Assembly: GCA_937893125.1 (NCBI GenBank)
Contig: CALBHW010000038.1
Location: 5,447-69,446 of the forward strand
Direction of reading: 5' to 3'
Source of the DNA: an uncultured Clostridia bacterium
GTDB taxonomy: Bacteria; Bacillota; Clostridia; Christensenellales; UBA1242
Length of the DNA: 64,000 nucleotides
A program made the translations under genes and the position numbers. Numbering within the stretch: position 1 is the stretch's first letter; every line of letters begins with the position of its first letter. This document shows positions 1 through 8,274 of this stretch, in pieces. The notes beneath the pieces were generated by a model. The model worked only from the letters and a program-made list of their open reading frames with translations. It searched no databases and was not told where the DNA came from.

Positions 1-116
1 GGGTCCCCAAAAGTAGCAACGAATGTGAAACTTTTGGGGATAAGGAGAGACAGCCCGCTAGTCGAGTGATTGTGGAAACAATCCGAGTTGAAGGGCTTGG
101 CTCGACGCGGGGTAGT
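1..116 (+). ncRNA. 3' part of an unidentified structured RNA
   Basis: This stretch has no open reading frame, is GC-richer than its surroundings and folds strongly. A perfect 10-bp stem joins 4-13 to 31-40. A second long helix pairs 54-58 with 107-111 and 61-66 with 101-106, with a two-base bulge (TA, 59-60). Inside it sits a perfect 6-bp hairpin (68-73 with 78-83) closed by a GGAA loop. The RNA probably begins before the window. I could not match it to RNase P, tmRNA, SRP RNA or a riboswitch class I know. It lies about 110 bases upstream of yabP, so it could be a leader or an independent RNA. Orientation is assumed; the stems would also form from the other strand. Confidence 0.5.
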
Positions 117-225
117 AAGATTGAAACGTTTTATTGATTTTATGTAGGTTGTTTTATAAAAAACATATTTTAAGAAAAATTTTCATATTTATTATAATAA
201 CTTTTTAAAGAAAAGGGGAATAGAT

Positions 226-507
226 ATGGAAAATAATCAACCACAAAAAAGTTTTTCGGACAGTTTAATAACATTGCAAAATAGGAAAAATTTGAGCCTA
301 ACTGGCGTAGAAAAGGTTTACGAAGCAAGCGAGACAAAGGTTCAAGTGAAAGTCGCGGGAAGTAACCTTTTGATTGCGGGAGAGGGACTAACAATTACAA
401 AAATTGATGTTGACGCGGGGCTTCTTGACCTTGTGGGAACAGTAAACGAACTAAAATATATCGGGACGGAAAACAAGCAAAATTTCTTTAAGAGATTGTT
501 TAAATGA
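226..507 (+). CDS. yabP: Sporulation protein YabP
   Basis: The 93-residue product matches the YabP/YqfC family in length and in its beta-rich pattern with the NRKNLSLTGVEKV and LLDLVGTVNELKYIG segments. In Bacillus subtilis YabP is needed for normal spore cortex formation and is made in the mother cell under sigma-E. Its start at 226 follows an AAAAGGGG ribosome binding site at 211-218. The stop overlaps the start of the next gene by four bases, the same yabP-yabQ order seen across spore formers. It is one of the two genes here that most directly place the organism in an endospore-forming lineage. Confidence 0.85.
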   Translation: MENNQPQKSFSDSLITLQNRKNLSLTGVEKVYEASETKVQVKVAGSNLLIAGEGLTITKIDVDAGLLDLVGTVNELKYIGTENKQNFFKRLFK

Positions 508-1127
508 CCCTATTTTCGACATTAAGTGAACCTTATGTTTTGTTACTTTTTCTCTATTTAGGTGCAGTTTGTGGGCTAATTTTTTATTTTGCGCGCTTTA
601 TTTTTTCTTTTCTTGATAGGCGAAAACTTTTATCAACCGACCTTTTAGAAAATGAAAAATCAAAAAAAATAGTCTCAAAAAAAGACAAACAAGAAAAACC
701 GCGGGCAAAAAATACTTTAAAACAAAAAAATAAGCAACTAAAAGTTGAAAAGAAGAAAAGTGATAAAATTTTACTAAGAGAAAAACGGTTTGAAAAGCGA
801 AAAAAAGAGCAAGAAAAAAGAAAAGTTAAGCAAAAAGAGTTCTTTATAAAAACGGGGCATATTTTAGCTATGTGTCTATTGAAAATAGGGCAACTTATTG
901 CCCAAACGGGTAAATTTGTAATATTTGTGGCATTAGTTTTTGCAACTTACCTTTGTAACCTTAGGCTTAATTATGGCGAAATCAATTTTGTGTGCATTAT
1001 TGCCTACATTTTTGCTTTTTTCTTGTCTGGATATTTTCTCAAATTGCTTGCCAAATTTTTTGTGACGTTTTATACTAAAAAAAGGAAAACAAAAGAAAAC
1101 AAAAGCGTGACAAAACAGCCTACCTAA
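504..1127 (+). CDS. yabQ: Spore cortex biosynthesis protein YabQ
   Basis: This 207-residue protein has an N-terminal membrane segment (about residues 10-35), a very long lysine/glutamate-rich stretch (about 45-115) and two further membrane segments (about 125-155 and 160-185). YabQ of Bacillus is an outer-forespore membrane protein required for cortex synthesis. The assignment rests on the membrane topology and the four-base overlap with yabP. The charged insert between the first and later membrane segments is unusually lysine-rich and makes the sequence divergent, so the family call is partly positional. Confidence 0.7.
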   Translation: MTLFSTLSEPYVLLLFLYLGAVCGLIFYFARFIFSFLDRRKLLSTDLLENEKSKKIVSKKDKQEKPRAKNTLKQKNKQLKVEKKKSDKILLREKRFEKRKKEQEKRKVKQKEFFIKTGHILAMCLLKIGQLIAQTGKFVIFVALVFATYLCNLRLNYGEINFVCIIAYIFAFFLSGYFLKLLAKFFVTFYTKKRKTKENKSVTKQPT

Positions 1128-1161
1128 TTTGAGAAGTACAAAAGTTAAAAAGGGGGAAAAT

Positions 1162-1335
1162 ATGGACAAAAACGATAAAAAATCTAAGTTACTTCTTGGA
1201 ATGATTATTGCAATTATCGCGATTTTACTTGTTGGGATAGTTTATCAATTTGTTTGCATAAAACGCCTTCAAAAGAAAATCGACCAATACGAAAACTCAA
1301 GTGCAACCATTAGCGCAAGTTATAAGATGTCCTAA
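1162..1335 (+). CDS. Very short DivIC/FtsB-like membrane protein
   Basis: The 57-residue product has one membrane segment (about residues 9-32) followed by a short basic and coiled stretch (CIKRLQKKIDQYENS). The chosen ATG sits 6 bases after an AGGGGG ribosome binding site; an upstream in-frame ATG at 1129 has none. In Bacillus the gene after yabPQ is divIC, which encodes a small septum protein with a membrane segment and an external coiled coil. Position and topology fit, but a normal DivIC has about 100 or more residues and this one ends soon after the coil begins. It may be a trimmed homologue or an unrelated small membrane protein. Confidence 0.5.
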   Translation: MDKNDKKSKLLLGMIIAIIAILLVGIVYQFVCIKRLQKKIDQYENSSATISASYKMS

Positions 1336-1458
1336 TTTTTCCGCTAGTTTGAGATCGCAAAAACATTACTAATTGTATAGCATTTTTATAAAATTGCAGT
1401 TTAGAATGAATTTTAAATAAAAATTTTTTCAAGTTGTTTTTTAAAATATGCAAATAAT

Positions 1459-1487
1459 TTGACAAATTCTTGTCATAATATTATAAT
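1459..1487 (+). promoter_or_regulatory. Sigma-A promoter of the small membrane protein gene
   Basis: A perfect -35 TTGACA (1459-1464) and a perfect -10 TATAAT (1482-1487) are separated by 17 bases, 34 bases before the start codon at 1522. Confidence 0.8.
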
Positions 1488-1521
1488 ATCAGCGTATATT
1501 TATATAAAAGGGGAAACAAAT

Positions 1522-1749
1522 ATGGCAAAATCAAAAAAGAGTGATTATTTCGGACTAGGTTATGTTGTTAGTTTGATTCTCGCAATCATTCCTGTCACAT
1601 CTTGGATTTTGGGCGCAGTTACCAGAATTATGGAAGGCAAATGGGTCGCGGGCATTCTAAGAATTATCCTTGGATGGAACATCATTTGGATTCTTGACAT
1701 CATCTTTATGGCTTTACAAAAACACATTTTGAGACTTCTCAATGTGTAG
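1522..1749 (+). CDS. Small two- to three-helix membrane protein
   Basis: This 75-residue protein begins with a short basic segment (MAKSKKSDYF) and then has a membrane helix at about residues 12-33 and another at about 44-64, ending in a basic tail. I do not recognise the family. The start follows AAAAGGGG at 1507-1514. It is monocistronic: its own consensus promoter lies upstream and a hairpin terminator follows directly. The very strong promoter suggests an abundant product. Confidence 0.6.
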   Translation: MAKSKKSDYFGLGYVVSLILAIIPVTSWILGAVTRIMEGKWVAGILRIILGWNIIWILDIIFMALQKHILRLLNV

Positions 1750-1765
1750 TCTATAAGAAAAAGTC

Positions 1766-1792
1766 AAAAGGGGCCTTTAAAGCCCTTTTTTT
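1766..1792 (+). terminator. Rho-independent terminator
   Basis: A GGGC stem (1771-1774) pairs with GCCC (1782-1785), followed by seven T residues. It ends the small membrane protein gene. Confidence 0.7.
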
Positions 1793-1870
1793 GTTGCCAA
1801 AAAGACACTAAAACCTTTTAATACAATACTTTTTTTGAAAATTTTTTTAAAAGTGACTTAATATTTTTTG

Positions 1871-1898
1871 TTGAAAATCTTTTTAGCGATGATATAAT
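1871..1898 (+). promoter_or_regulatory. Probable promoter in the 1750-2209 intergenic region
   Basis: TTGAAA (1871-1876) and a perfect TATAAT (1893-1898) are 16 bases apart. Transcription would start near 1905, about 305 bases before queH, giving a long leader. Nothing else in this 460-base gap could be identified apart from the terminator at 1766-1792. Confidence 0.45.
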
Positions 1899-2209
1899 AA
1901 TATGGGAGAAAAATCGATACAAAAAAATTTAAAGCAACTTCAAAATTTATTTCAAACACGCTTGCATAGAACTCTCACAGTAAGCCAAACACTCCATTTC
2001 CTAGCATACAAGAAGATACTATATATGTAGGTGGTGATAAGCGTTTTAATAAATTTTTGTTATTATAAACAACACATTAACAAAATACAACAAGTAGGTA
2101 GACAGGTGTTTTGATAAATTTTGATGTTTTATGTTGATTGGTGTGTTTTAAAAATACATCTAAAATGTCACCAATAAAACCTTTTGTGTTGATTTCTAAA
2201 AGTAGGTTT

Positions 2210-2758
2210 ATGAAAAAGAAAATGTTGTTACATAGTTGTTGTGGACCTTGTTCCACGGCGTGCATAGATAGATTAAAGGACGAGTACGACTTGACCGTAT
2301 TTTATTATAACCCAAATATCTATCCCGTAGGAGAATATTTGCATAGGTTGTCTGAACAAATGCGTTACATAAAAGAAGCTCACATTGACGCCGTGGTTAT
2401 TGACGGGAAATACGACGACAGCCCACTTTTTTATAAGGCGTTCGCGGGACTTGAAAAGGAAAAAGAAGGCGGGGCAAGGTGTAAAATATGTTTTGCTTTG
2501 CGCCTTGATAAAACAGCTAAATACGCAAAAGAAAACGGCTTTGACATTTTTGCAACAACTCTTAGCGTCTCCCCACACAAAGACGCAAAACTCATTAACG
2601 AAATCGGACAAAATTTGGCACAAAAATACGACATAGAATATTTGGTGAGTGACTTTAAGAAAAAGGACGGCTATCTTATATCAATAAAAAAATCTAAAGA
2701 ATATAACCTTTATAGGCAAAACTATTGCGGTTGCAAATATTCGATTTATGATAAGTAA
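2210..2758 (+). CDS. queH: Epoxyqueuosine reductase QueH
   Basis: This 182-residue protein carries the QueH (formerly DUF208) signature: HSCCGPCS at residues 8-15, a second CxxC at 91-94 (CKICF) and a C-terminal CGC motif at 173-175. These cysteines bind a 4Fe-4S cluster and a second metal. The enzyme reduces epoxyqueuosine to queuosine in tRNA, the last step of queuosine synthesis, and replaces the cobalamin-dependent QueG. I place the start at 2210 (MKKKMLLHSCC), because family members begin just before the first cysteine motif; an in-frame ATG at 2138 would add 24 residues with no family character. The VUT-like protein at 8275 may belong to the same pathway. Confidence 0.88.
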   Translation: MKKKMLLHSCCGPCSTACIDRLKDEYDLTVFYYNPNIYPVGEYLHRLSEQMRYIKEAHIDAVVIDGKYDDSPLFYKAFAGLEKEKEGGARCKICFALRLDKTAKYAKENGFDIFATTLSVSPHKDAKLINEIGQNLAQKYDIEYLVSDFKKKDGYLISIKKSKEYNLYRQNYCGCKYSIYDK

Positions 2759-2904
2759 ACTAAAAATTTAGTTTTAGAATATATTTCAAATTTTAGACCT
2801 CAAAAGATGTAAATAAATTAGTTTTTTTTCCAAAAAGTTAGACTAGTTTTTTTAAAAAAATGTTGAAATAATTTTTTAAAAAAACAAGTAAATATTATTA
2901 ACAA

Positions 2905-2946
2905 AATTATCCACAAAATTAACGCAAAATGTGGATAATTTTTTTA
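2905..2946 (+). terminator. Hairpin terminator built from two inverted DnaA boxes
   Basis: A perfect 11-bp inverted repeat (2905-2915 with 2930-2940) with a 14-base loop is followed by a T run. Each arm contains a perfect consensus DnaA box, TTATCCACA (2907-2915 and, inverted, 2930-2938). It may simply end queH transcription, or it may bind DnaA. The surrounding 2759-3200 gap is extremely AT-rich and otherwise featureless apart from the next terminator. Confidence 0.6.
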
Positions 2947-3106
2947 TATATTTTTCTTATATTTTTTTTTGATACATTTCGCTTATGAAGCAAGATGTAT
3001 GAAAAATGATTGTAAAAAAATCTTTAAAAAAATCACATAAAAAATTATATGAAAAATCAATTAAAAATTATATAAAAAATAAATTTTAAAATAGTAATAT
3101 TAAAGC

Positions 3107-3138
3107 AAAAAAATCCTAAAAAAATTAGGATTTTTTTT
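3107..3138. terminator. Bidirectional terminator
   Basis: An AAATCCTAA / TTAGGATTT hairpin (3111-3119 with 3125-3133) has A residues before it and T residues after it, so it can work for queH (plus) and for the convergent P-type ATPase gene (minus). Confidence 0.75.
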
Positions 3139-3200
3139 GGTTTAAATTACTAAATATCATTTATATTTTTTGTAATTTTTATTATTAGATTTTGTCGTTG

Positions 3201-5558
3201 CTATTTCGCTTTTTGTGACTTTTTTTTGATTGAAAATAGAAAAATCTTTTCAAATAACCATTTTAAAGCCGAGTAGAGAAGGGAAATTGCACATAAACTT
3301 ATTGCAATAAATATTAGTTCTGGCTTCCCAAGTTCGACATAATTAAAGAACGAATTTGGAAGAATTGCGAATGTCGCGATTGCAAGTAGTAGCATTGAAA
3401 AAACGATTAGCGCGCGATATTTGTCGAGTGGCAAGCAAAGTGTGAGAAGAATGAAGAACGCGCCAAAAGTTACGCAATAGGAAATGAGTGTGCTTATAAG
3501 TTCGATTTGGTTTGTCATTGAGCAATAGATGTAGCACGCGACACTACTAAGGAAAAGTACGAGAGCACCAGGAAGTGCCTTTGACGACAAACTCGCAATA
3601 AATGACCCATCGACCCGTTCTTTGCTTGGTTGAAGCGCCAAGAAGAAGGCAGGGATTCCGATAAAGAATGTTTCCCAAATTAAAATTTGGTTTGGTTGCA
3701 AAGGGTAGTCGTAGGTTGGCGAAATAAGGACAAAAATGGTCAAGAATATTGCAAAAAATGTTTTTGTTAAAAAGAGACTTGACGCTTTTGAAATATTGTT
3801 TATAACTCGCCTACCTTCCGCGACGATACTTGGCATTGCGGAAAAATTGTTATCGAGCATAATAAGGTTGCTAGCACTCCTTGTTGCTTCGCTTCCGCTC
3901 GCCATAGCAATTGAACAGTCCGATTCTTTGAGCGCCAAAATATCGTTTACGCCGTCACCCGTCATTGCAACTTTTTTACCTTGTGCTTTCAGGGCTCTAA
4001 CAAGCGTGCATTTTTGTTCTGGCGTCACGCGCCCAAAAACATTGTAGTCGCCCGCAATTTTTGCAACTTCGTCAAGCGACATATTTTCCAAACTTATGCA
4101 TTTGTCATAGCCCGCGACCCCCACTTTTCTTGAAATGTTGCTCACTGTGTCAACATTGTCGCCCGAAATAATTTTGATTTCGACGCCGTTATTATTAAAC
4201 CACGCGATAGTGTCTTTTGCGTCTGGGCGAATGTTGTCCTCAATTGTAATAATCGCGATTGGGGTGTTATCTTTTGAGATGTTTTCGTCAATATTTTTTT
4301 CTTTTGACTCGCACAAAACAATGACGCGGTAGCCTTCGCTTGTCAAATGTTTTATGGTGTCCTTTGTGTCTTTCGCGAGTTTATTTGTCACAAATTCGGG
4401 CGCGCCGAGCATAAAAGTCCCAAGCGTCTCAAATTCGACCGCGGAAAACTTCCTTTCACTACTAAACTCGACTATATTTTTGGGTGTTTCAAGTGTTGTT
4501 TCGTCCGCCCAAAAATATTTTGAAAGAGCAAGGTTGGTGTTGTTTTGAGTCTTGGTCGCGTGCAAATAATTTTGCATAATTTTAGTGACATCGTCGCTAC
4601 TTTTGTCAATGCCTAAAACACTTTTAACTGACATTGTGCCGTCAGTTAGTGTGCCCGTTTTATCTAAACACAAAACATTTGTGCGCGCTAGCATTTCAAT
4701 TGAATATAGTTCTTGAACAAGCGTTCTCTTTTTTGCAAGGTTTATGACCCCAACAACAAGCGAAACACTCGTGAGTAGAAACATTCCAACAGGCATCATT
4801 CCAATAATTGAACCCGATGTGCGCTCGATTGTGGCTTTAAGGTCGTAACTTCCGCGCAAATCAAGAAAAGTTAAAACGCCAAGCGGAATAAGAATAAAGC
4901 CGATTGAGCGAATAATTATGTTAAGCGTCTTTAAAATGTCGCTTTGATTTTCCTTAAATTCGCGCGCTTTTTTAATCAAAGTCGAACTATATGTTTCAAG
5001 CCCGACCTTAGTAATTAAGGTTTTCGCCGTGCCACTTACGACGAAACTCCCGCCCAAAAGTTTGTCACCTTTTTGTTTTTTAATAGGCTTGCTTTCGCCA
5101 GTTAAAAGACTTTCGTTGACTTCGACTGTGCCGTCCACGACTTCGCTATCAGCGCAAATTTGGTCGCCATTTTTAATAAAAACGATGTCATCTTTTACAA
5201 CGCAGTTTTGGGGAATTAAAACGCGTTCTCCGTCGCGCAAGGCGTCGACTTTGCAGTCGTTAATGACGCTAATTTTGTCGACCATTTTTTTTGCTCTAAT
5301 TTCTTGCACGAGCCCGATAATTAGGTTACACAAGAAGATAACCGCAAAGGAAACATTTTTTGTGCTTCCGATAGCGACGAGCATGCCTGCAATCAAAAAA
5401 CAAATTATGTTAAAAAGAGTAAAAACATTTTCAAAAATAATTCTAGCATATGATTTTGTTGTTTTAGTTAAAAGCGTATTGACTTGCTTATTTTTCACCC
5501 TTTCGTCGACCTGCGCTTTTGTCAGACCGTTTTCGTAATCAATTTCGATTTGTTCCAT
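3201..5558 (-). CDS. P-type cation-transporting ATPase (CtpE/Exp7-like)
   Basis: This 785-residue integral membrane pump has every P-type ATPase landmark: the actuator TGES at about residue 152, the phosphorylated Asp299 in DKTGTLTD, and the hinge TGDGVND with Asp535. Its membrane helix 4 reads IGMMPVGMFLL instead of the PEGL of calcium pumps or the CPC of heavy-metal pumps. That variant, with the following LVQELYSIEMLARTNV, is typical of the CtpE/Exp7 subgroup. Mycobacterial CtpE was linked to calcium uptake, but the substrate here is not determined. The protein has about ten membrane helices and no N-terminal metal-binding domain. The start follows AAGGA. It lies 70 bases downstream of a TetR gene on the same strand, so the two probably form one operon. 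Confidence 0.85.
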   Translation of the reverse strand: MEQIEIDYENGLTKAQVDERVKNKQVNTLLTKTTKSYARIIFENVFTLFNIICFLIAGMLVAIGSTKNVSFAVIFLCNLIIGLVQEIRAKKMVDKISVINDCKVDALRDGERVLIPQNCVVKDDIVFIKNGDQICADSEVVDGTVEVNESLLTGESKPIKKQKGDKLLGGSFVVSGTAKTLITKVGLETYSSTLIKKAREFKENQSDILKTLNIIIRSIGFILIPLGVLTFLDLRGSYDLKATIERTSGSIIGMMPVGMFLLTSVSLVVGVINLAKKRTLVQELYSIEMLARTNVLCLDKTGTLTDGTMSVKSVLGIDKSSDDVTKIMQNYLHATKTQNNTNLALSKYFWADETTLETPKNIVEFSSERKFSAVEFETLGTFMLGAPEFVTNKLAKDTKDTIKHLTSEGYRVIVLCESKEKNIDENISKDNTPIAIITIEDNIRPDAKDTIAWFNNNGVEIKIISGDNVDTVSNISRKVGVAGYDKCISLENMSLDEVAKIAGDYNVFGRVTPEQKCTLVRALKAQGKKVAMTGDGVNDILALKESDCSIAMASGSEATRSASNLIMLDNNFSAMPSIVAEGRRVINNISKASSLFLTKTFFAIFLTIFVLISPTYDYPLQPNQILIWETFFIGIPAFFLALQPSKERVDGSFIASLSSKALPGALVLFLSSVACYIYCSMTNQIELISTLISYCVTFGAFFILLTLCLPLDKYRALIVFSMLLLAIATFAILPNSFFNYVELGKPELIFIAISLCAISLLYSALKWLFEKIFLFSIKKKSQKAK

Positions 5559-5628
5559 ATTTGTCCTTAATAGTAATACATATAGTTATATATATATTTA
5601 CATATATATTGTGCAAAAGTTGCGAAAA

Positions 5629-6216
5629 TTAGTTAAGTTGTTTTACGACGCACGAGCAAAGGTCGTCAATGAGATATTTTGCGTCGTCGCTGTCAAAGTC
5701 GAAATCCTTGTCAATCTCTTCGGTGAGCGCGCCGATAATTCCGCAAAAAGCAAAGTTCAAATAAACATCATCAATCTTGTAAAGAGTGCCTTCATCTTCG
5801 CCCTTTTCGCAAATTTGTGTGAAAAGCGAATAAATGACTTCGCGACATTTATACAACATTTCAGTAATTGTGTCTGCGTTGTCCTCACTTAGGAAAGGCG
5901 CGTAGTTGTCAAGGAAAGTCCAAGGCATAACCATCCAGTAATTTGCTTTCATAGTGATGATAATTGCCTTTAAAAATGTCTTTAAACTCGACCTAAAAGT
6001 GGTTACTTTAAAACTCGACGAAAAGAACTTTATCATCTTGTTGAGATAATAAATAATGCTGTTATAAATCATTTCGTCTTTGCTTGAAAAATACTCGTAA
6101 ATTGTGCTTTTTCCCATTTCGCAACGCTTTGCAACATCGGACAAGGTAATTGACTTATAGTCCACGCGGTCGTTAAGCATTGACAAGACTTCTTCATATA
6201 TTATTTCTTTTTTCAT
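5629..6216 (-). CDS. TetR/AcrR-family transcriptional regulator
   Basis: The 195-residue protein has a typical TetR N-terminal helix-turn-helix at about residues 20-48 (ITLSDVAKRCEMGKSTIYEYFSSKDEMI) and a variable, mostly helical ligand and dimerisation domain. The start follows AGGAG with ten bases of spacing. TetR proteins normally repress their own gene and an adjacent pump. Here the ATPase gene follows 70 bases downstream on the same strand, so control of that pump is the natural inference. The ligand is unknown. Confidence 0.85.
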   Translation of the reverse strand: MKKEIIYEEVLSMLNDRVDYKSITLSDVAKRCEMGKSTIYEYFSSKDEMIYNSIIYYLNKMIKFFSSSFKVTTFRSSLKTFLKAIIITMKANYWMVMPWTFLDNYAPFLSEDNADTITEMLYKCREVIYSLFTQICEKGEDEGTLYKIDDVYLNFAFCGIIGALTEEIDKDFDFDSDDAKYLIDDLCSCVVKQLN

Positions 6217-6250
6217 AGTGTAAAGCTCCTAATATTTTTTTAACTTTTTC

Positions 6251-6279
6251 ATTATAAAGATTTTAAGCCTATTTGTAAA
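6251..6279 (-). promoter_or_regulatory. Promoter of the tetR-ATPase unit
   Basis: On the minus strand TTTACA (6274-6279) and TATAAT (6251-6256) are 17 bases apart, 34 bases before the tetR start. No obvious TetR palindrome was seen over it. Confidence 0.6.
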
Positions 6280-6324
6280 CTTTTTTTGATTAGATTTTAT
6301 GAAATTTTCATATTTTCTTAGTTT

Positions 6325-6430
6325 TTCGACCGCTTGGACTATGGATAAAAAGCGAAAAGTAGCGTGGTACGGTCTGTCTTACGACGAGAAAGTCCGAAAA
6401 ATGGGACTCGCGGGTCAGTGTTGGCGCGTT
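6325..6430 (+). ncRNA. Possible structured RNA upstream of pyruvate kinase
   Basis: A GC-rich island in a very AT-rich gap contains nested complementary segments: CGCTT/AAGCG around 6331 and 6351, GACCG/CGGTC around 6328 and 6370, GGACT/AGTCC around 6336 and 6390, and CGCG/CGCG around 6409 and 6425. Some of these are mutually exclusive, as expected for a switch. I do not recognise a riboswitch class. A TATAAT at 6496-6501 close to the pyk start means the RNA may also be independent of pyk. Confidence 0.3.
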
Positions 6431-6523
6431 AAAAAAGTTTTTTAAAAAAAATAAAAAATGTTTTAAAAAAAAGTAGATAAGAGGGCACAAAAGTTGTATA
6501 ATAATTTTGTAAGGAAGTAAAAA

Positions 6524-7936
6524 ATGAGAAAAACAAAAATTGTATGCACAATTGGTCCTTCGACCAATAGTTTTGAAAAAATTGTCGAACTTTTAAGGGC
6601 GGGAATGAACGTCGCGCGCCTTAATATGAGCCACGGCGATTTGACGAGTCACCAAGAGACTTTAAACCTTGTCAAACGTGCAAGAGAATATATGAAGTTG
6701 CCTTGCGCAATTATGGTCGATACTTGCGGACCTGAACTTCGTATAGGGACGTTTAAAGATCACCGTGTCGAACTTAAAAAAGGAGACAAATTTATTTTTA
6801 CAGTCGAAGATGTTGTGGGGGATAGCGGGGTTGTGTCTTGTCCATATCCAGCACTTTTAAAAGTTTTGAAGGTTAACCAAAAAATTTACGCAAACAACGG
6901 GCTACTCGAATTTGTGGTAAAGGAAATCACAAAAAGAGAGTTTATTTGTCGCGTGAGTGTGGGCGGGGTTTTAAGCGACCACAAGAGTATTTCCATTCCG
7001 CACATCCGCTTGCCACTTCCTTATGTGAGCGAAAAGGATGATAAGAATATTGAGTTTGCGGTGAGAAACGATGTCGAATACATTTCCGCGTCTTTTGTAA
7101 GTAACAAATCTGACCTTGACGCGCTTAAACGAACCATTAAAAAGTACGGCGGGCGCCAAGAAATTATTGCAAAAATTGAAAGTTTGGAAGGGATAAATAA
7201 CCTTGACACTATAATTGACGCGTGCGACGGAATTATGGTCGCGCGTGGGGATATGGGGACGGAAATAGCGATTGAGCAAATTCCAGCCGTTCAAAAAAAT
7301 ATGATTGCGCACTGCATAGCGCACGCAAAAAAGGTTATTGTCGCGACCGAAATGCTAGAAAGTATGACAACTCAAAGGCGTCCAACTAGAGCGGAAACGA
7401 CTGATGTCGCGCAAGCAATTTACGACAAATCGGGCGCAACTATGTTGTCGGGCGAAACGGCAAGCGGGTGCTATCCAATTGAAAGTTGCGACACTATGGC
7501 TAAAATTGCCTTAGCAACCGAAAAAATGGTCAGTTACGACGACGAGTTTTTGTGTAACTACACAAGCGTAAACAAGAGTTTATCCGCAATTGCATATTCT
7601 GCGTGCGCGTCATCTCGTGCGGTTGGTGCAAAGGCTATTTTGTGCTTTTCGGACAAAGGGAAAACTGCGGACGCTATCTCGCGTTTTAGACCAAAAGCGG
7701 ATATTGTGGCTGTGACGCACGATAGTTATACTTTTAATAGACTCGCGCTTACATGGGGCGTGACACCAGTTTTGGCAAACGAGCAAAAGACACAAGAGGA
7801 AATGCTCGCTCTCGCGTCGACTGTCGCAAAAAATCTTAAACTTGCAAAGACGGGCGACAAAATCATTGTGACGCTTGGACTTCCAATAGCGCTAAAAGGC
7901 ACAACAAACGCTATTCACATTTTGGAAGTGGAGTAG
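6524..7936 (+). CDS. pyk: Pyruvate kinase
   Basis: This 470-residue enzyme converts phosphoenolpyruvate and ADP to pyruvate and ATP, the last ATP-forming step of glycolysis. Visible landmarks are the N-terminal KTKIVCTIGPS, the RLNMSHG substrate loop, the catalytic-lysine region IIAKIES, the metal site IMVARGDMG with nearby ATEMLESM, and the GETASGCYP loop. It has the A, B and C domains of the common tetrameric enzyme and lacks the extra PEP-utilizer-like C-terminal domain of the Bacillus enzyme. The start follows AAGGAAG. It appears monocistronic. Confidence 0.97.
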   Translation: MRKTKIVCTIGPSTNSFEKIVELLRAGMNVARLNMSHGDLTSHQETLNLVKRAREYMKLPCAIMVDTCGPELRIGTFKDHRVELKKGDKFIFTVEDVVGDSGVVSCPYPALLKVLKVNQKIYANNGLLEFVVKEITKREFICRVSVGGVLSDHKSISIPHIRLPLPYVSEKDDKNIEFAVRNDVEYISASFVSNKSDLDALKRTIKKYGGRQEIIAKIESLEGINNLDTIIDACDGIMVARGDMGTEIAIEQIPAVQKNMIAHCIAHAKKVIVATEMLESMTTQRRPTRAETTDVAQAIYDKSGATMLSGETASGCYPIESCDTMAKIALATEKMVSYDDEFLCNYTSVNKSLSAIAYSACASSRAVGAKAILCFSDKGKTADAISRFRPKADIVAVTHDSYTFNRLALTWGVTPVLANEQKTQEEMLALASTVAKNLKLAKTGDKIIVTLGLPIALKGTTNAIHILEVE

Positions 7937-8197
7937 TTTAAAGGATAAAAAGTTTTTGTTGGAGTGGTGTAAAAAAGTCAAAAAGTTTAGTTTTAAAAAA
8001 TATAAAGCGTGTGGTTATAGTAAATTTCGGCGTCCGAAAACTTTATAGAGTTTGATGTTTGGTTATAAGAAATTTTTAGAATATGTTTTTGTTTGTTTCG
8101 TGAAAGTAACAGGCAGAGTGCGATTGTTGTTTTAGTTAAACTATTATATATGTCTCTCAACTTTTTAAAATCAAATTTTTTCTATGTCACATAATTG
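7937..8197. other. Intergenic stretch after pyk
   Basis: The gap 7937-8274 contains no gene or clear terminator that I can see. A perfect inverted repeat, TTTCGG-CGT-CCGAAA, lies at 8025-8039, and the next gene's promoter is at 8198-8226. Confidence 0.4.
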
Positions 8198-8226
8198 TTG
8201 ACTTTTTTATGATGCTGTAATATACT
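8198..8226 (+). promoter_or_regulatory. Sigma-A promoter of the VUT-like gene
   Basis: TTGACT (8198-8203) and TATACT (8221-8226) are separated by 17 bases, 48 bases before the start at 8275. Confidence 0.7.
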
Positions 8227-8274
8227 AGATATAGATGTGCGTGCGGGGAAACACGGACGCAAAAGGAGTTAAAA

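Noticed and set aside
1902..2030. A 42-codon reading frame starting ATGGGAGAAAAA right after the TATAAT at 1893-1898
   Set aside because: The ATG is too close to the -10 to be in a normal transcript, there is no ribosome binding site, and the peptide has no recognisable character.
2759..3200. AT-rich region with paired DnaA boxes as a replication origin
   Set aside because: Only two boxes, no dnaA or dnaN nearby, and the boxes form a terminator hairpin after queH.
5029..5538. A 169-codon frame antisense to the P-type ATPase gene
   Set aside because: It mirrors the conserved ATPase coding sequence and encodes nothing recognisable.
6355..6380. A GTGGTACGGTC segment resembling a T-box antiterminator
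   Set aside because: The T-box consensus is not complete, no stem I or terminator is visible, and the downstream gene is pyruvate kinase, not an amino-acid gene.
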